In this document: positions 8,047 to 16,152 of the stretch, piece after piece
Layout of the letters: each line of letters starts with the position of its first letter
How positions within the stretch are numbered: the stretch's first letter is position 1
DNA from: CAVUBL01 sp963837945
GTDB taxonomy: Bacteria > Acidobacteriota > Thermoanaerobaculia > Multivoradales > DATKCC01
NCBI GenBank assembly: GCA_963837945.1
Contig: CAWIQD010000009.1
Coordinates: 262,068 to 326,067, forward strand
Direction of reading: 5' to 3'
DNA: 64,000 nt
The notes under the pieces: generated by a model
Told to the model about the DNA's origin: nothing
Seen by the model: only the letters and a program-made list of their open reading frames with translations
The model's database searches: none
Program-made: the position numbers and the translations under genes

Positions 8047-8913
8047 ATGACCGCGATGCCCGCCTCCGAACCCTTCGTGCTCGAAACTCCTTCCGGCCGC
8101 CGGATCGACGGCCTGGTCGACCTGCCGGACCGACCCGGCGAGCGGCCTACGGTGGTCGTGGCGCACGGGTTCAAGGGCTTCATGGAGTGGGGGTTCTTCC
8201 CCCACCTGGCCGAGTTGCTGGCCCGCCGCGGCTTCGTGGTGGTGCGCTTCAACTTCTCCGGCTCGGGCCACCGCCCCGGCGACGACCGGGTGACCGACCT
8301 CGAGGCCTTCCGGCACAACACCTTCAGCCGCGGCCAGGAGGATCTGCGCACGGTGCTCGACGCGCTGGACGAGGAGATCGCGCCCGGGCGCGTCGACCTC
8401 GATCGCCAGGGCCTGTTCGGCCACAGCCGGGGGGGCGGGGCGGCCATCCTCACCGCCGGCAATCCCGACCTGCGGGACCGCTTCTCGGCCCTGGTCACCT
8501 GGGCCGCCGTCGCGACCTTCGACCGGATGGGCCCGGAGGAGAAGGAGCGCTGGCGCGCGGAGGGAGAGACCACGGTGGTCAACAGCCGCACCGGCCAGGA
8601 GCTGCCCATGGGGCTCGACATCCTCGAGGACCTCGAGGGCCATCGCGACGAGCTCGACATCCCGGCAGCCGCCGGCCGAGTGGCGGCCCCCTGGCTGATC
8701 GTCCACGGCGAGGCCGACGAGTCGGTGCCGTTCGGGGAGTCCGGTCAGCTCGAGGAGGCGGCCGCCGTGGACTGGGGACGGGCGGTCGAGCGTCTCGCCG
8801 TGCCGGGGGCCGGCCACACCTTCGGCGCCGTCCACCCGTTCGCCGGCCCCACCCCGCACCTGATCCAGGCGCTCAACGCGACGCAGGCCTGGTTCCGCCG
8901 CTACCTCCTCTGA
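8047..8913 (+). CDS. Alpha/beta hydrolase (serine esterase/peptidase type)
   Basis: A 288-residue alpha/beta-hydrolase. The nucleophile elbow GHSRGGGAA lies near residue 125, the acid is probably in the VHGEADESVPF strand near residue 220, and the catalytic His in GAGHTFGAVHPF near 260. The early VVVAHGFKGFMEWGFFPHLAELLARRG segment supplies the oxyanion hole. The architecture resembles acyl-peptidase-like or dienelactone-hydrolase-like enzymes without a beta-propeller, so it is probably a cytoplasmic esterase; the substrate is not determinable. An ATG at 8056 is an alternative start. Its 3' end overlaps the convergent DedA gene by 13 nt. Confidence 0.85.
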   Translation: MTAMPASEPFVLETPSGRRIDGLVDLPDRPGERPTVVVAHGFKGFMEWGFFPHLAELLARRGFVVVRFNFSGSGHRPGDDRVTDLEAFRHNTFSRGQEDLRTVLDALDEEIAPGRVDLDRQGLFGHSRGGGAAILTAGNPDLRDRFSALVTWAAVATFDRMGPEEKERWRAEGETTVVNSRTGQELPMGLDILEDLEGHRDELDIPAAAGRVAAPWLIVHGEADESVPFGESGQLEEAAAVDWGRAVERLAVPGAGHTFGAVHPFAGPTPHLIQALNATQAWFRRYLL

Positions 8914-9536
8914 GCCGGCTCCCCCGGCCGTCCGCGGTGCTTCGCCCGGTGGCCGCGCAGGGCGTGGAACAGGTACCAGGCGACCAGCAGGCCGAGCACC
9001 ACGTAGGCGGCCGGCCCGACCCAGGTGCCGACCTGGTGGTAGCGGGCGCCGAGGCGGTCGCCGACGAAGGCGAGAAGCCCGGCCCACAGCGCGGTGCCGA
9101 CGGCCGTCCAGAGGAAGAACCGCACCTTGCCCATGCCGCAGAGGCCGGCCGGGATCGAGATCAGCGAGCGCACCCCGGGCACCAGGCGGGCGAAGAAGAC
9201 GACCGCGGTCCCGTGGCGATCGAACCAGCTCTCCGCCCGCTCCACCGCCGCGCGGTCGACCAGCAGCCAGTGGCCGTGGGCGTCGACCCAGCGCTTGAGG
9301 CCCTCGGCGCTCGCCAGGCGCCCCAGGTAGTAGAGGGGGACGGCGCCGGCGACCGAGCCCACCATTCCGGCGGCGACCACGCCGGCGAAGCTGAGCGCGC
9401 CCTGCCCGGCGAGAAACCCGGCCAGCGGCATGATGAGCTCGGAAGGAATGGGCGGAAAGACGTTCTCCGCGAACATCAGCAGAGCGATGCCCGGGTAGCC
9501 GAAGCCGTGGACGATCGAGGTGACCCACTGATCCAT
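8901..9536 (-). CDS. DedA-family inner-membrane protein
   Basis: A 211-residue polytopic membrane protein with the DedA/SNARE-associated pattern. FAENVFPPIPSELIMPLAGF is near the N-terminus, a G...G...Y..GR motif (GSVAGAVPLYYLGRLAS) follows, and then FFARLVPGVRSLISIPAGLCGM, with the conserved Arg and PAG. Family members act in envelope homeostasis and in undecaprenyl-phosphate or phospholipid flipping; here this is inferred from family. It follows the HAD phosphatase gene by 7 nt on the same strand, so the two are probably an operon. A recycling role for lipid carrier would suit the large EPS locus downstream in the window. Confidence 0.9.
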   Translation of the reverse strand: MDQWVTSIVHGFGYPGIALLMFAENVFPPIPSELIMPLAGFLAGQGALSFAGVVAAGMVGSVAGAVPLYYLGRLASAEGLKRWVDAHGHWLLVDRAAVERAESWFDRHGTAVVFFARLVPGVRSLISIPAGLCGMGKVRFFLWTAVGTALWAGLLAFVGDRLGARYHQVGTWVGPAAYVVLGLLVAWYLFHALRGHRAKHRGRPGEPAQRR

Positions 9537-9543
9537 CGGCGGA

Positions 9544-10236
9544 TCAGGGGTGCAAGCAGCTCGCCAGCTCCGCCGCCATGCCCTCGAGGCTCGCCACCAC
9601 GCGGTCCGCTCCGGCCTCCTCGAGGCGCGCGGCCGAGGTCCAGCCGGTCGCCACGGTGAGCACCGGCAGGCCGTGACACCGCGCGCACTCGACGTCGCGA
9701 ACGCTGTCGCCCACGATCAGCGTGTCCTCCGGCCCGAAGCGGTGCCCGGTGGCGGCGAAGGCCCGCTCGAGCGCCACCGGCGGCAGCTCGCGGCGCTCGA
9801 TTCCGTCGTCGCCGAAGGCCCCGAAAGAAAAGAAGCGCTCGAGGCCGAGGCGAGAGAGCTTGATCTCGGCGCCGCGCCGCCAGTTGCCGGTGACCAGGCC
9901 GAGCACCACGTCGGCGCGGGCGTCGAGCTCGGCGAGCAGCTCCGCGACGCCCGGCAGCACGAGCATCCGCGCGGGGTCGAGGCGCGCGTCGAGGCGCGCG
10001 AGGTAGGCGTCGCGAAGCCGTGGCAGCCCGGCCGTGACCGCCGCGCGCTCGAGCCCCGCGAGCTCGAGCATCTCGAGGACGATCTGGCGGTCGGTCTTGC
10101 CCGAGAAGTCGAAGCCGTCGACCCCGAGGCCGTCGATCACGCCGTAGACCTCGCCCAGGGCCTCCGCGAGGAGCGGCCGCACCTGGGTGCCGCACCGGAT
10201 CAGGGTGCCGTCGATATCGAAGAGGAGGAGCCGCAT
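9544..10236 (-). CDS. HAD-family phosphatase (phosphoglycolate phosphatase-like)
   Basis: About 230 residues from the ATG at 10236 (MRLLLFDIDGTLI); an in-frame ATG 24 nt upstream adds only eight atypical residues. HAD motifs: DIDGTL (residues 7-12), GLVTGNWRRG (motif II), an RRGAEIKLSRLGL segment, and VIVGDSVRDVECA (motif IV). The helical cap contains FSGKTDRQIVLEML, typical of Gph-type enzymes. Probably hydrolyses a small phosphorylated metabolite. It is followed after 7 nt by the DedA gene. A tandem C/G-rich repeat lies just upstream (10278-10403). Confidence 0.85.
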   Translation of the reverse strand: MRLLLFDIDGTLIRCGTQVRPLLAEALGEVYGVIDGLGVDGFDFSGKTDRQIVLEMLELAGLERAAVTAGLPRLRDAYLARLDARLDPARMLVLPGVAELLAELDARADVVLGLVTGNWRRGAEIKLSRLGLERFFSFGAFGDDGIERRELPPVALERAFAATGHRFGPEDTLIVGDSVRDVECARCHGLPVLTVATGWTSAARLEEAGADRVVASLEGMAAELASCLHP

Positions 10237-10277
10237 CGGGTGGAAACAATCCCCCGTCATGCCCCGCCGGTCGGGGG

Positions 10278-10403
10278 CGTCCCCTTCCCCCCCTGGGGGA
10301 GGGAAGGGGATCGAGGGGTTGCGAGGGGGATCCGGTCGATCGTCCCCTTCCCCCCCTGGGGGAGGGAAGGGGATCGAGGGGTTGCGGGGGGGATCCGGTC
10401 GGA
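10278..10403. repeat. Tandem duplication of a 63-bp C/G-rich hairpin element
   Basis: Two direct copies, 10278-10340 and 10341-10403, differ at only a few positions. Each contains a hairpin-forming tract (CCCCTTCCCCCC then GGGGGAGGGAAGGGG), followed by ATCGAGGGGTTGCG and a GGATCC core. A third copy in reverse orientation lies at 31367-31421, so this is a dispersed element rather than local slippage. The rest of the 231-nt gap (10404-10491) shows nothing recognisable. Confidence 0.85.
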
Positions 10404-10491
10404 CCTCTGCGGCGAAGCAGGCCCGGGCCGGAACGTTCTCGCCGAGCAGTTTCTCGCGGGCGGGGGAACCATCGTGTCCGGAGTCGACCTC

Positions 10492-10989
10492 CTACGGATC
10501 ATCCGCCGGCCTCGGACGGAGCGTCTTGGTCAGCACCACGATGCGATCGCGGTAGCCGTGACGGTGGTAGAAGTCGAGGGCGCCGCGGTTGTCGCCCAGG
10601 ACCTCCACCTCCATGAGCTCGGCCCCGCAGGCGCGGGCGTGCTCCTCGGCCCGCTCGACGAGCCGGCCGCCCAGGCCGGCGTCGCGGTGGCTGGCGGCGA
10701 CGTAGAGGTCGGCCACGACGCCGAGCTGGTCGCGCCGCTCGTCCGGCTCGTCGCGCTCCTGACGGCCGAAGACGCAGACGTAGCCCACGAGGTGGCCCTC
10801 GTCCTCGGCGACGAAGAAGGTCCCCGAGGTCCGGCCGGCGGTCTCGGCGAGGTAGCCGTAGTACCGGTCGAGGATCTCCTGGCCGGGCGCCAGGCCCTCG
10901 TCCAGCGGGCGGAGCGTCTCGTGGAGCTCGAGCACCATCTGACGAACCCGGTCGCGGTCGTCGTCGCGGGCTTCTCGAATGGTGGTCAT
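10492..10989 (-). CDS. GNAT-family N-acetyltransferase
   Basis: About 165 residues from the ATG at 10989 (MTTIREARDDD), which begins the usual GNAT N-terminus; a longer in-frame reading to 11103 has no family support. The acetyl-CoA-binding strand and loop are visible as VADLYVAASHRDAGLGGRLVERAEEHAR (the R/Q-x-x-G-x-G/A equivalent is RDAGLGG), and NRGALDFYHRHGYRDR is the C-terminal beta-bulge. The acceptor is not determinable. Divergent from the spondin-domain gene. Cytoplasmic, single domain. Confidence 0.85.
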   Translation of the reverse strand: MTTIREARDDDRDRVRQMVLELHETLRPLDEGLAPGQEILDRYYGYLAETAGRTSGTFFVAEDEGHLVGYVCVFGRQERDEPDERRDQLGVVADLYVAASHRDAGLGGRLVERAEEHARACGAELMEVEVLGDNRGALDFYHRHGYRDRIVVLTKTLRPRPADDP

Positions 10990-11127
10990 GGGGAGGCCGA
11001 TCTTACCCCGCATTCCCCGGCCGGTCGCGACGTCCAGCGGGAGTCCTGGCACGCGGTATGCTCGCCGCTCAGGCAGATATCGCCATTCGTACATGCCTTG
11101 CAACCCCCCGGAAAAGGAGCGACCCAG

Positions 11128-11805
11128 ATGATCCGACGCAAGCTCTCGATCGCGGCCTGCCTGCTGGCGGCCCTTCTGCTACCCGCCGCGGCGAACGCTC
11201 AACCCGCCACGACCTACCGCGTGACCATCACCAACCTCACCCGATCGCAACCGATCACTCCGCCCGTGGTCGTGACGCACAGCATCGGCGTCCATCTGTT
11301 CATCCCGGGTCGGCCGGCCGCGGAGCCGCTCGTCCCGCTCGCCGAAGAAGGGGACACCACCGCCCTGGTCGACGTGCTCCAGGGCGCCGGCGGCATCCTC
11401 GACGTGGCGGTCGCGGACGGCCCGATCCCGCCCGGCGGCTCGTCGACCGTCGAGGTGTCCGCGCGCGGGAACAAGAACTTCCTGAGCGTCGTCGGCATGC
11501 TGGCGACCACCAACGACGCCTTCTTCGGCCTGGACGGCTACTTCTTGAACGGCCCGCCCTTCTCCCGGCACGTCGAGGCGCCCGCCTACGACGCGGGCAG
11601 CGAGGCCAACACGGAGAGCTGCGCGACGATCCCGGGGCCGCCCTGCAACAACCCTGGAGTCCGCGACACCGACGGTGCGGAGGGGATCGTGACGCTGCAC
11701 AACGGCATCCACGGGATCGGGGACCTGGACCCGGCCCAGTTCGACTGGCGCGACCCGGTGGTGCGGATCGACATCCTCCGCCTTCCCGGGCACAACCCGC
11801 ACTGA
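11128..11805 (+). CDS. Secreted spondin-domain protein
   Basis: A 225-residue protein with a Sec signal peptide (MIRRKLSIAACLLAALLLPA, cleavage near ANAQ-PA). The mature domain starts TYRVTITNLTRSQPITPPVV and has the alternating strand pattern of bacterial spondin_N proteins, ending at WRDPVVRIDILRL. There are Cys residues at CATIPGPPC that may form a disulfide. AAAAGGAG at 11112 is a good RBS for the ATG at 11128. Such proteins are exported in many Gram-negatives with unknown role, possibly matrix or surface association. Monocistronic. Confidence 0.8.
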   Translation: MIRRKLSIAACLLAALLLPAAANAQPATTYRVTITNLTRSQPITPPVVVTHSIGVHLFIPGRPAAEPLVPLAEEGDTTALVDVLQGAGGILDVAVADGPIPPGGSSTVEVSARGNKNFLSVVGMLATTNDAFFGLDGYFLNGPPFSRHVEAPAYDAGSEANTESCATIPGPPCNNPGVRDTDGAEGIVTLHNGIHGIGDLDPAQFDWRDPVVRIDILRLPGHNPH

Positions 11806-11863
11806 AGCGAGACCGGGAGAGGGCCGGACGCGCCGGTCCTCTCCCGTGGCGTACCATGACCCC

Positions 11864-12794
11864 ATGGCGGAGATCGAGGAGCCGCGCGCCGCGCCGGAGA
11901 CGACTTTCACACCCGGAGCTCTGTGGGGCCGGGTCCGCGAGGCGACCCGGCGGGCTCTCGCCGCGGGCGTCCTCCAGCCGGCCGAGACCGAGAGCCACAC
12001 GCTCCCGGAGGCCGGCATCCCCTTTTCGGTGCGCTGCCTCTCCACCCTGCGCGAGAAGGAGCGCGTGCGGCGGGCGCGGGACGGCTCGGCGCCCGATCCC
12101 TTCCTGCCGCCCGATCCCCACCTCCTGGTGGCCGGGGTCTCGGCGAGCCACCTGGCGGTGCTCAACCGCTTCCCGGTCCTCCGCCACCACTTCCTGATCG
12201 TCACCCGCGAGCCCGAGGAGCAGGAGCTCCCGCTCACCGCCGCCGACTTCGATGCCCTCGCCCGCTGCCTCGCCGAGGTCGACGGGCTGGCCTTCTACAA
12301 CTCCCATCCCGAGGCCGGAGCGAGCCAGCGCCACCGGCACCTCCAGATCGTGCCCTTTCCGGTGGGCGACGGGCCGGCGCCCACGCCGATCGAGGCGGCG
12401 CTCGGGCCCGTCCTGCTCGATCCGGGACGGGCGACCCTGCCGGCCTACGGCTTCGCGCACGCGGCCTGCCCGCTGCCCGCGAGCGCCTGGGAGGCCTCGC
12501 AGGCGGTGCCGCGGGCCGCGGCGGCGATGAGGCTCGCCTACCGGGCGCTCGGGGCGCGCCTCGGGCTCGGCCTCGCCCCGGGCGGGCCGACCGCGCCCTA
12601 CAACCTGCTGGCGACCCGCCGTTGGATGGCCCTCTTTGCACGCCGGCAGGGAGAGCTTCGAAGGGGTGTCGGTGAACGCCCTGGGCTTCGCCGGCGCGCT
12701 GCTGGTCAAGGACCGCGCCGGCCTCGAGACCGTCCGCCGCCACGGCCCGCTCGCCGTCCTCCGCGCCGTCGCCGTCCCGACGCGCCAGCGGTGA
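11864..12794 (+). CDS. ATP adenylyltransferase (Ap4A phosphorylase-like), frameshifted
   Basis: Residues 1-260 (MAEIEEPRAAPETTF start at 11864; an in-frame GTG at 11846 is an alternative) carry the HIT-like Apa1/2 core, with FYNSHPEAGASQRHRHLQIVP as the H-x-H-x-Q catalytic motif. After PYNLLATRRWMALF the frame becomes Arg-rich, whereas the +1 frame reads SFEGVSVNALGFAGALLV, the conserved C-terminal block of this family, ending at a TGA at 12794. One extra base at about 12645-12652 therefore splits a gene of about 310 residues. The enzyme would phosphorolyse diadenosine tetraphosphate to ADP and ATP. The downstream reading to 12985 in the original frame is an artefact. Confidence 0.75.
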
Positions 12795-12823
12795 GCCGTT
12801 CGACGCTCGCCTCGAGGATCGCC

Positions 12824-12845
12824 CGGCCGAGACAGAGCTCGGCCG
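12824..12845. repeat. REP-like palindrome, CGGCCGAG/CTCGGCCG family
   Basis: Perfect 8-bp arms CGGCCGAG and CTCGGCCG flank a 6-nt loop and are followed by CTTCAT, as in other copies. Five further copies occur at 29739, 29796, 29863, 49573 and 49639. It lies between the convergent adenylyltransferase and enoyl-CoA hydratase genes. Confidence 0.85.
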
Positions 12846-12899
12846 CTTCATGGGTCCGGTGCCGTATCCATCGAGCACGGCAGCCCGCCGGGCGGGGGG

Positions 12900-13706
12900 C
12901 TACCGCCAGGAAGGCGGCTTTTTGTTCTCCAGGAAGTACGCGATGCCCCGCTTGCAGTCCTCGGTCGAGCGCGACAGCGCGTTGACCTCGGCCGCGCGGT
13001 CGAGCGCCTGGTCGAGCGGCCGGCCGATGACCTCGAGCAGCAGCCGCTTGGTCAGGGCGATCGACTGCGAGCTGGCGCGCTCGAGGATCCCGATCGCGAG
13101 CTCGCGGCCCGCGGCCTCGAGGTCCGGGCGTGGCACCACGCGGTTGACCAGGCCGATCTCGAGCGCCCGGCCGGCGGGCACGAAGTCCGGGGCGAGCAGA
13201 AGCTCCCTCAAGTCCGCGCCGCGGACCCGCAGCGACAGGAAGGTCGCCACCAGGGCGGCGACGAAGCCGATCCTCACCTCGCTGTACATGAACCGGGCGT
13301 CCTCGGAGGCGACCACGAAGTCGTGCGCGGTGGCGAGGCCGCAGCCCCCCGCGACGCAGGCACCGTGCACCATGGCGACCGTCAGGACCTCCTGGCGGAG
13401 GACCGCCTCGAACAGGCTGCGCAGGCTCAGCGAGTCGCGCCGGTGGTCCTGGTAGGAGGCCTCCTGCTGCTCGCGCAGGTGGGCGAGGTCGGCGCCCGCC
13501 GAGAAGTGCTTGCCGGCGCCGGTGAGGAGCACCGCCCGCACCCCCTCGTCGCGGAGCGGCCGGCGGTAGAGGCGGGTGATCTCCTCGGTCAGGACCGGCG
13601 ACAGGGAGTTGGCCTTGTCCGGGTTGTCGAGCGTGACGTGGAGGAGGTCGTCCTCCCGCCGCACCGTCAGGCTTTCCCAGCTCTGTTCGTCCGCGGGGTC
13701 AGTCAT
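12900..13706 (-). CDS. Enoyl-CoA hydratase/isomerase family protein
   Basis: A 268-residue crotonase-fold protein. The oxyanion-hole segments are FSAGADLAHL (about residues 70-79) and HGACVAGGCGLATAHDF (about 110-126). ARFMYSEVRIGFVAAL contains the Glu of the SExxxG position. It overlaps the upstream AtuA C-like gene by 8 nt, so it is in the same operon. Next to AtuA-type and carboxyltransferase genes, the best guess is a hydratase acting on a 3-methylglutaconyl-CoA or isohexenyl-glutaconyl-CoA type substrate (leucine or acyclic terpene catabolism). The chain specificity is inferred from context only. Confidence 0.85.
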   Translation of the reverse strand: MTDPADEQSWESLTVRREDDLLHVTLDNPDKANSLSPVLTEEITRLYRRPLRDEGVRAVLLTGAGKHFSAGADLAHLREQQEASYQDHRRDSLSLRSLFEAVLRQEVLTVAMVHGACVAGGCGLATAHDFVVASEDARFMYSEVRIGFVAALVATFLSLRVRGADLRELLLAPDFVPAGRALEIGLVNRVVPRPDLEAAGRELAIGILERASSQSIALTKRLLLEVIGRPLDQALDRAAEVNALSRSTEDCKRGIAYFLENKKPPSWR

Positions 13707-14034
13707 CGAGCAGCTCCTCCGGCACGTCGATCTCCATGACCAGGAGGCCCTGGGCGTGGGTCTTGCCCTGGGCGTCGGTCAGCAGGCTCTCGGTGCCGCC
13801 GCCGCCCAGGGAGTCGTGGAGGATGAAGTTGAGGGCCAGCAGGTTCGGCACCTCGAAGCGCTCGACCGGCCCGCGGCAGACGCGGGCGAAGTGCTCCTTG
13901 ACCCGCGCCGGCGTGACCTCGCGGCGGATCACCTCGTAGAGCTCCGGCGTGCGGGCGATCAGGCCGACGTTGCTCGCCTCGCCCTTGTCTCCGCTGCGGG
14001 CGTGAGCGATCTGGTACAGACGGGTTCGGGCCAC
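13699..14034 (-). CDS. AtuA C-terminal-type small protein
   Basis: A 111-residue protein starting at a GTG. The sequence LYQIAHARSGDKGEASNVGL is the conserved opening of the ferredoxin-like domain that forms the C-terminus of acyclic terpene utilisation proteins AtuA. It ends in EIDVPEELLDD. Here the domain is encoded as a separate polypeptide rather than fused to AtuA (14618-15994). Translation is linked: it starts 3 nt after the stop of the membrane-protein gene and overlaps the hydratase start by 8 nt. The biochemical role is unknown; it is probably a subunit of an AtuA complex. Confidence 0.75.
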   Translation of the reverse strand: MARTRLYQIAHARSGDKGEASNVGLIARTPELYEVIRREVTPARVKEHFARVCRGPVERFEVPNLLALNFILHDSLGGGGTESLLTDAQGKTHAQGLLVMEIDVPEELLDD

Positions 14035-14037
14035 GGC

Positions 14038-14472
14038 TCAGCTCCTCCTGCGGTGATAGCGGGCGGCGAGAGCGCTCGCGACGGCCGCTCCGGCGAGGGC
14101 GGCGGCGAGCAGGTAGTAGGTGTCGGCGCGGGTGGCGAGCGGCGTGTAGAGCCCGGGGAGCACCGCCCGCAGGCCGACGTCGAGGCTCTCTGGGTCGCGG
14201 GCCACGAGCCAGGCGAAGAGGGCGAGGGCGGGCGCCGCGAGCAGCGCGAGGCGGGCGGCGACCCGCCAGCCGGCGCCGGGGCGGCCCCAGGTGGTCTCGA
14301 AGCCCCGCCGGAGGACCAGGGCCGCCGCGACCGCGACGGCGATCCCCCAGCCGGCGAAGACCAGGCGGTTGGCGAGGGCGCTCGCCGCGAAGCCGAGCAG
14401 CAGCACGGGGACGACGGTAGCGAGCAGCGTCGCGTACCAGGAGGAGCGTGGGCTCGGAGCCTGTGAAGACAT
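14038..14472 (-). CDS. Small membrane protein of unknown function
   Basis: About 144 residues from the ATG at 14472 (MSSQAPSPRSSWYATLLATV); an in-frame GTG at 14496 is an alternative. Four hydrophobic segments are visible, the second and third separated by a short basic loop (RRGFETTWGRPGAGWRVAARL), and the end is RYHRRRS. I recognise no family. It sits between the AtuA gene and the separate AtuA C-domain gene, and its first codons fall inside the terminal arm of a 161-bp inverted-repeat element. It may be a passenger inserted with that element or an accessory transport/anchor protein of the operon. Confidence 0.6.
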   Translation of the reverse strand: MSSQAPSPRSSWYATLLATVVPVLLLGFAASALANRLVFAGWGIAVAVAAALVLRRGFETTWGRPGAGWRVAARLALLAAPALALFAWLVARDPESLDVGLRAVLPGLYTPLATRADTYYLLAAALAGAAVASALAARYHRRRS

Positions 14473-14617
14473 CTCCGCCCGTCGCGAGGGCGTCACCGGG
14501 CGCCCCTCGCAAGACGCGCCGACGCAGGCGTAGCGGGGCCTACGTCGAGGAGGCGCAACGCTGCGAGAGGTGATTCGGGGGCGCCCGCAGCAGGGCCGGA
14601 CATGTCTTCACAGGCTC
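14457..14617. repeat. 161-bp element with perfect 16-bp terminal inverted repeats
   Basis: GAGCCTGTGAAGACAT (14457-14472) is the exact reverse complement of 14602-14617. Inside, the sequence forms further imperfect palindromes, notably GACGCAGGC against GCCTACGTC near the centre, so the whole element can fold as a long hairpin. It resembles a MITE or a large REP. No target-site duplication is obvious. The left arm covers the first codons of the small membrane-protein gene and the right arm ends at the AtuA stop. Confidence 0.75.
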
Positions 14618-15994
14618 TCATGCTTCCTCGACCGTCACCTCGAGCCGGCTCTCGACCTCCTCGCGGGCGAGCAGCGCCGGCCAGTAGGCGACGACCTCCT
14701 GGGGCTTCGGCCGCCCGCCGGCGAAGCCGGTGACCCCCGGCGGGCCGGCGGTGACCAGCGGCGCGATCTCCTTGCCGAAGCGCTCGACCTTGGCGCGATC
14801 GGCGTCGCGCACCGCGAGGCGCAGCACGACCTCGGGCGGCTCCTCCTGCGCCTCCCAGATGCCCGGCAGCACCGCGCCCTGGCCGAGGAGCTCGGTCTCC
14901 CGGCAGCCCTCGCCGAAGGTGACGCCGGCGCGCTCGAGCCGCTTCCAGACGGTCTCGGCGGCGAGCCGCGCCTTGTCGACCGCCCGCGGGCCGGAGACGG
15001 TGAGCTGCCCGGAGCCCTTGTAGCCGGCCAGGTGGGACGCGGAGACCTTGAGGAACGGCGTCTTGGGCCGCCCCGCGATGCCGTGGACCCGGACCCGGTC
15101 GGGGCCCTCCTCGGCGAGGCGGATGGTGGTGAAGTCGGCGACCACGTCCGGGGTGATGTACTCGGTAGGGTTCGCCATCTCGTAGAGGAGCTGCTCGGAG
15201 ACGGTGTCGACGGTCACCATGCCGCCGGTGCCCGCGTGCTTGGTGACCACGAACTCGCCGCTCGGCTCCATCTCGGCGATCGGGTAGCCGACGTTCCAGA
15301 GGTCCGGCACCTCCCACCAGCGCGAGAAGTTGCCACCGGTCGACTGGGGACCGCACTCGAGGATGTGGCCGGCGATCGTGCCGGCAGCCAGCCGGTCCCA
15401 GTCGTCCTCGGCCCAGCCGAACTCGTGGATCGCCGGGGCGAGCGCCAGGGCGGTGTCGGTGACCCGGCCGCAGAGCACGATCAGGGCGCCGCCGGCGAGC
15501 GCCTCGACCACCGGCCGGGCGCCGAGGTAGGCGTTGGCGCTGGTGAACTGGTCGACCAGGGGAGCGATCGGCTCGCCGGTGTCCATGTTGGCGAGCTGGT
15601 GGCCGGCCGCGACCAGCTCGGGGAGCCGCGGCAGGACGTCGTCGCCCTCGACCACCCCCACCCGGACCCCCGAGAGCCCGAGCTGCCGGGCGACCTCGAA
15701 GATCTTCTCCCGGCAGGCCCGGGGGTTCAGGCCGCCGGCGTTGGTGAGCACCCGGACGCCGCGCTCCTGGAGCTCCGGGAGCACGCGCCGGACGAAGTCG
15801 ATGAAGTCGGTGGCGTAGCCGAGCCGGGAGTTCTTGAGCTTCTGACGCATCATGATCGACAGGGTCACCTCGGCCAGGTAGTCCATGCCGATGTAGTCGA
15901 TCTCGCCGCCGCGAAGCAGCTCCACCGGAGCGTCGACGTTGTCGCCCCAGAACCCCTGCCCGTTGCCGATTCGGATGGTCTTCGCGGAGGTCAT
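14618..15994 (-). CDS. Acyclic terpene utilization AtuA-family protein
   Basis: A 458-residue protein of the DUF1446/AtuA family: IRIGNGQGFWGDNVDAPVEL at the N-terminus, IDYIGMDYLAEVTLSIM, then VLTNAGGLNPRACREKI and VLCGRVTDTALALAPAIHEFGW, which are the conserved blocks. It is essential for citronellol/geraniol catabolism in Pseudomonas, where its exact reaction is still unclear (family knowledge). Followed on the same strand by a small membrane protein, the AtuA C-domain protein and an enoyl-CoA hydratase. The carboxyltransferase gene that should belong to the pathway lies at 18244-19914, now separated by the nitrilase island. Confidence 0.85.
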   Translation of the reverse strand: MTSAKTIRIGNGQGFWGDNVDAPVELLRGGEIDYIGMDYLAEVTLSIMMRQKLKNSRLGYATDFIDFVRRVLPELQERGVRVLTNAGGLNPRACREKIFEVARQLGLSGVRVGVVEGDDVLPRLPELVAAGHQLANMDTGEPIAPLVDQFTSANAYLGARPVVEALAGGALIVLCGRVTDTALALAPAIHEFGWAEDDWDRLAAGTIAGHILECGPQSTGGNFSRWWEVPDLWNVGYPIAEMEPSGEFVVTKHAGTGGMVTVDTVSEQLLYEMANPTEYITPDVVADFTTIRLAEEGPDRVRVHGIAGRPKTPFLKVSASHLAGYKGSGQLTVSGPRAVDKARLAAETVWKRLERAGVTFGEGCRETELLGQGAVLPGIWEAQEEPPEVVLRLAVRDADRAKVERFGKEIAPLVTAGPPGVTGFAGGRPKPQEVVAYWPALLAREEVESRLEVTVEEA

Positions 15995-16077
15995 GCAGCG
16001 CTGGAGGTTAGCACGGAGGTCGGAAGAGCCACCATCTACAGCGGACGCCTGAGCCCGCCGAAGATCAGGATAAGCAG

Positions 16078-16118
16078 TTGCTCTTCAACATGCTATGATG
16101 TCTGGGTTCCCCAGAACC
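16078..16118 (+). promoter_or_regulatory. Extended -10 promoter and palindromic operator
   Basis: TGCTATGAT at 16091-16099 is an extended -10 element (TGnTATGAT). It is followed by overlapping palindromes, CTGGG-TTC-CCCAG (16102-16114) and GGTTC-CCCA-GAACC (16105-16118), placed where a transcription start and an operator would lie. The ATG of the nitrilase-like gene follows at 16153. The local sequence is clearly more A/T-rich than the surrounding genome. Confidence 0.55.
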
Positions 16119-16152
16119 AAAATCGATTGGCGCCAGCCAGGGACTGCCTCCG

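Noticed and set aside
10278..10403. Possible CRISPR array.
   Set aside because: Only two adjacent direct copies without spacers, and a third inverted copy elsewhere; no cas genes.
11846..12985. 379-residue single reading for the adenylyltransferase.
   Set aside because: The last 100 or so residues are Arg/Pro-rich and run through a REP palindrome, whereas the conserved C-terminus is in the +1 frame.
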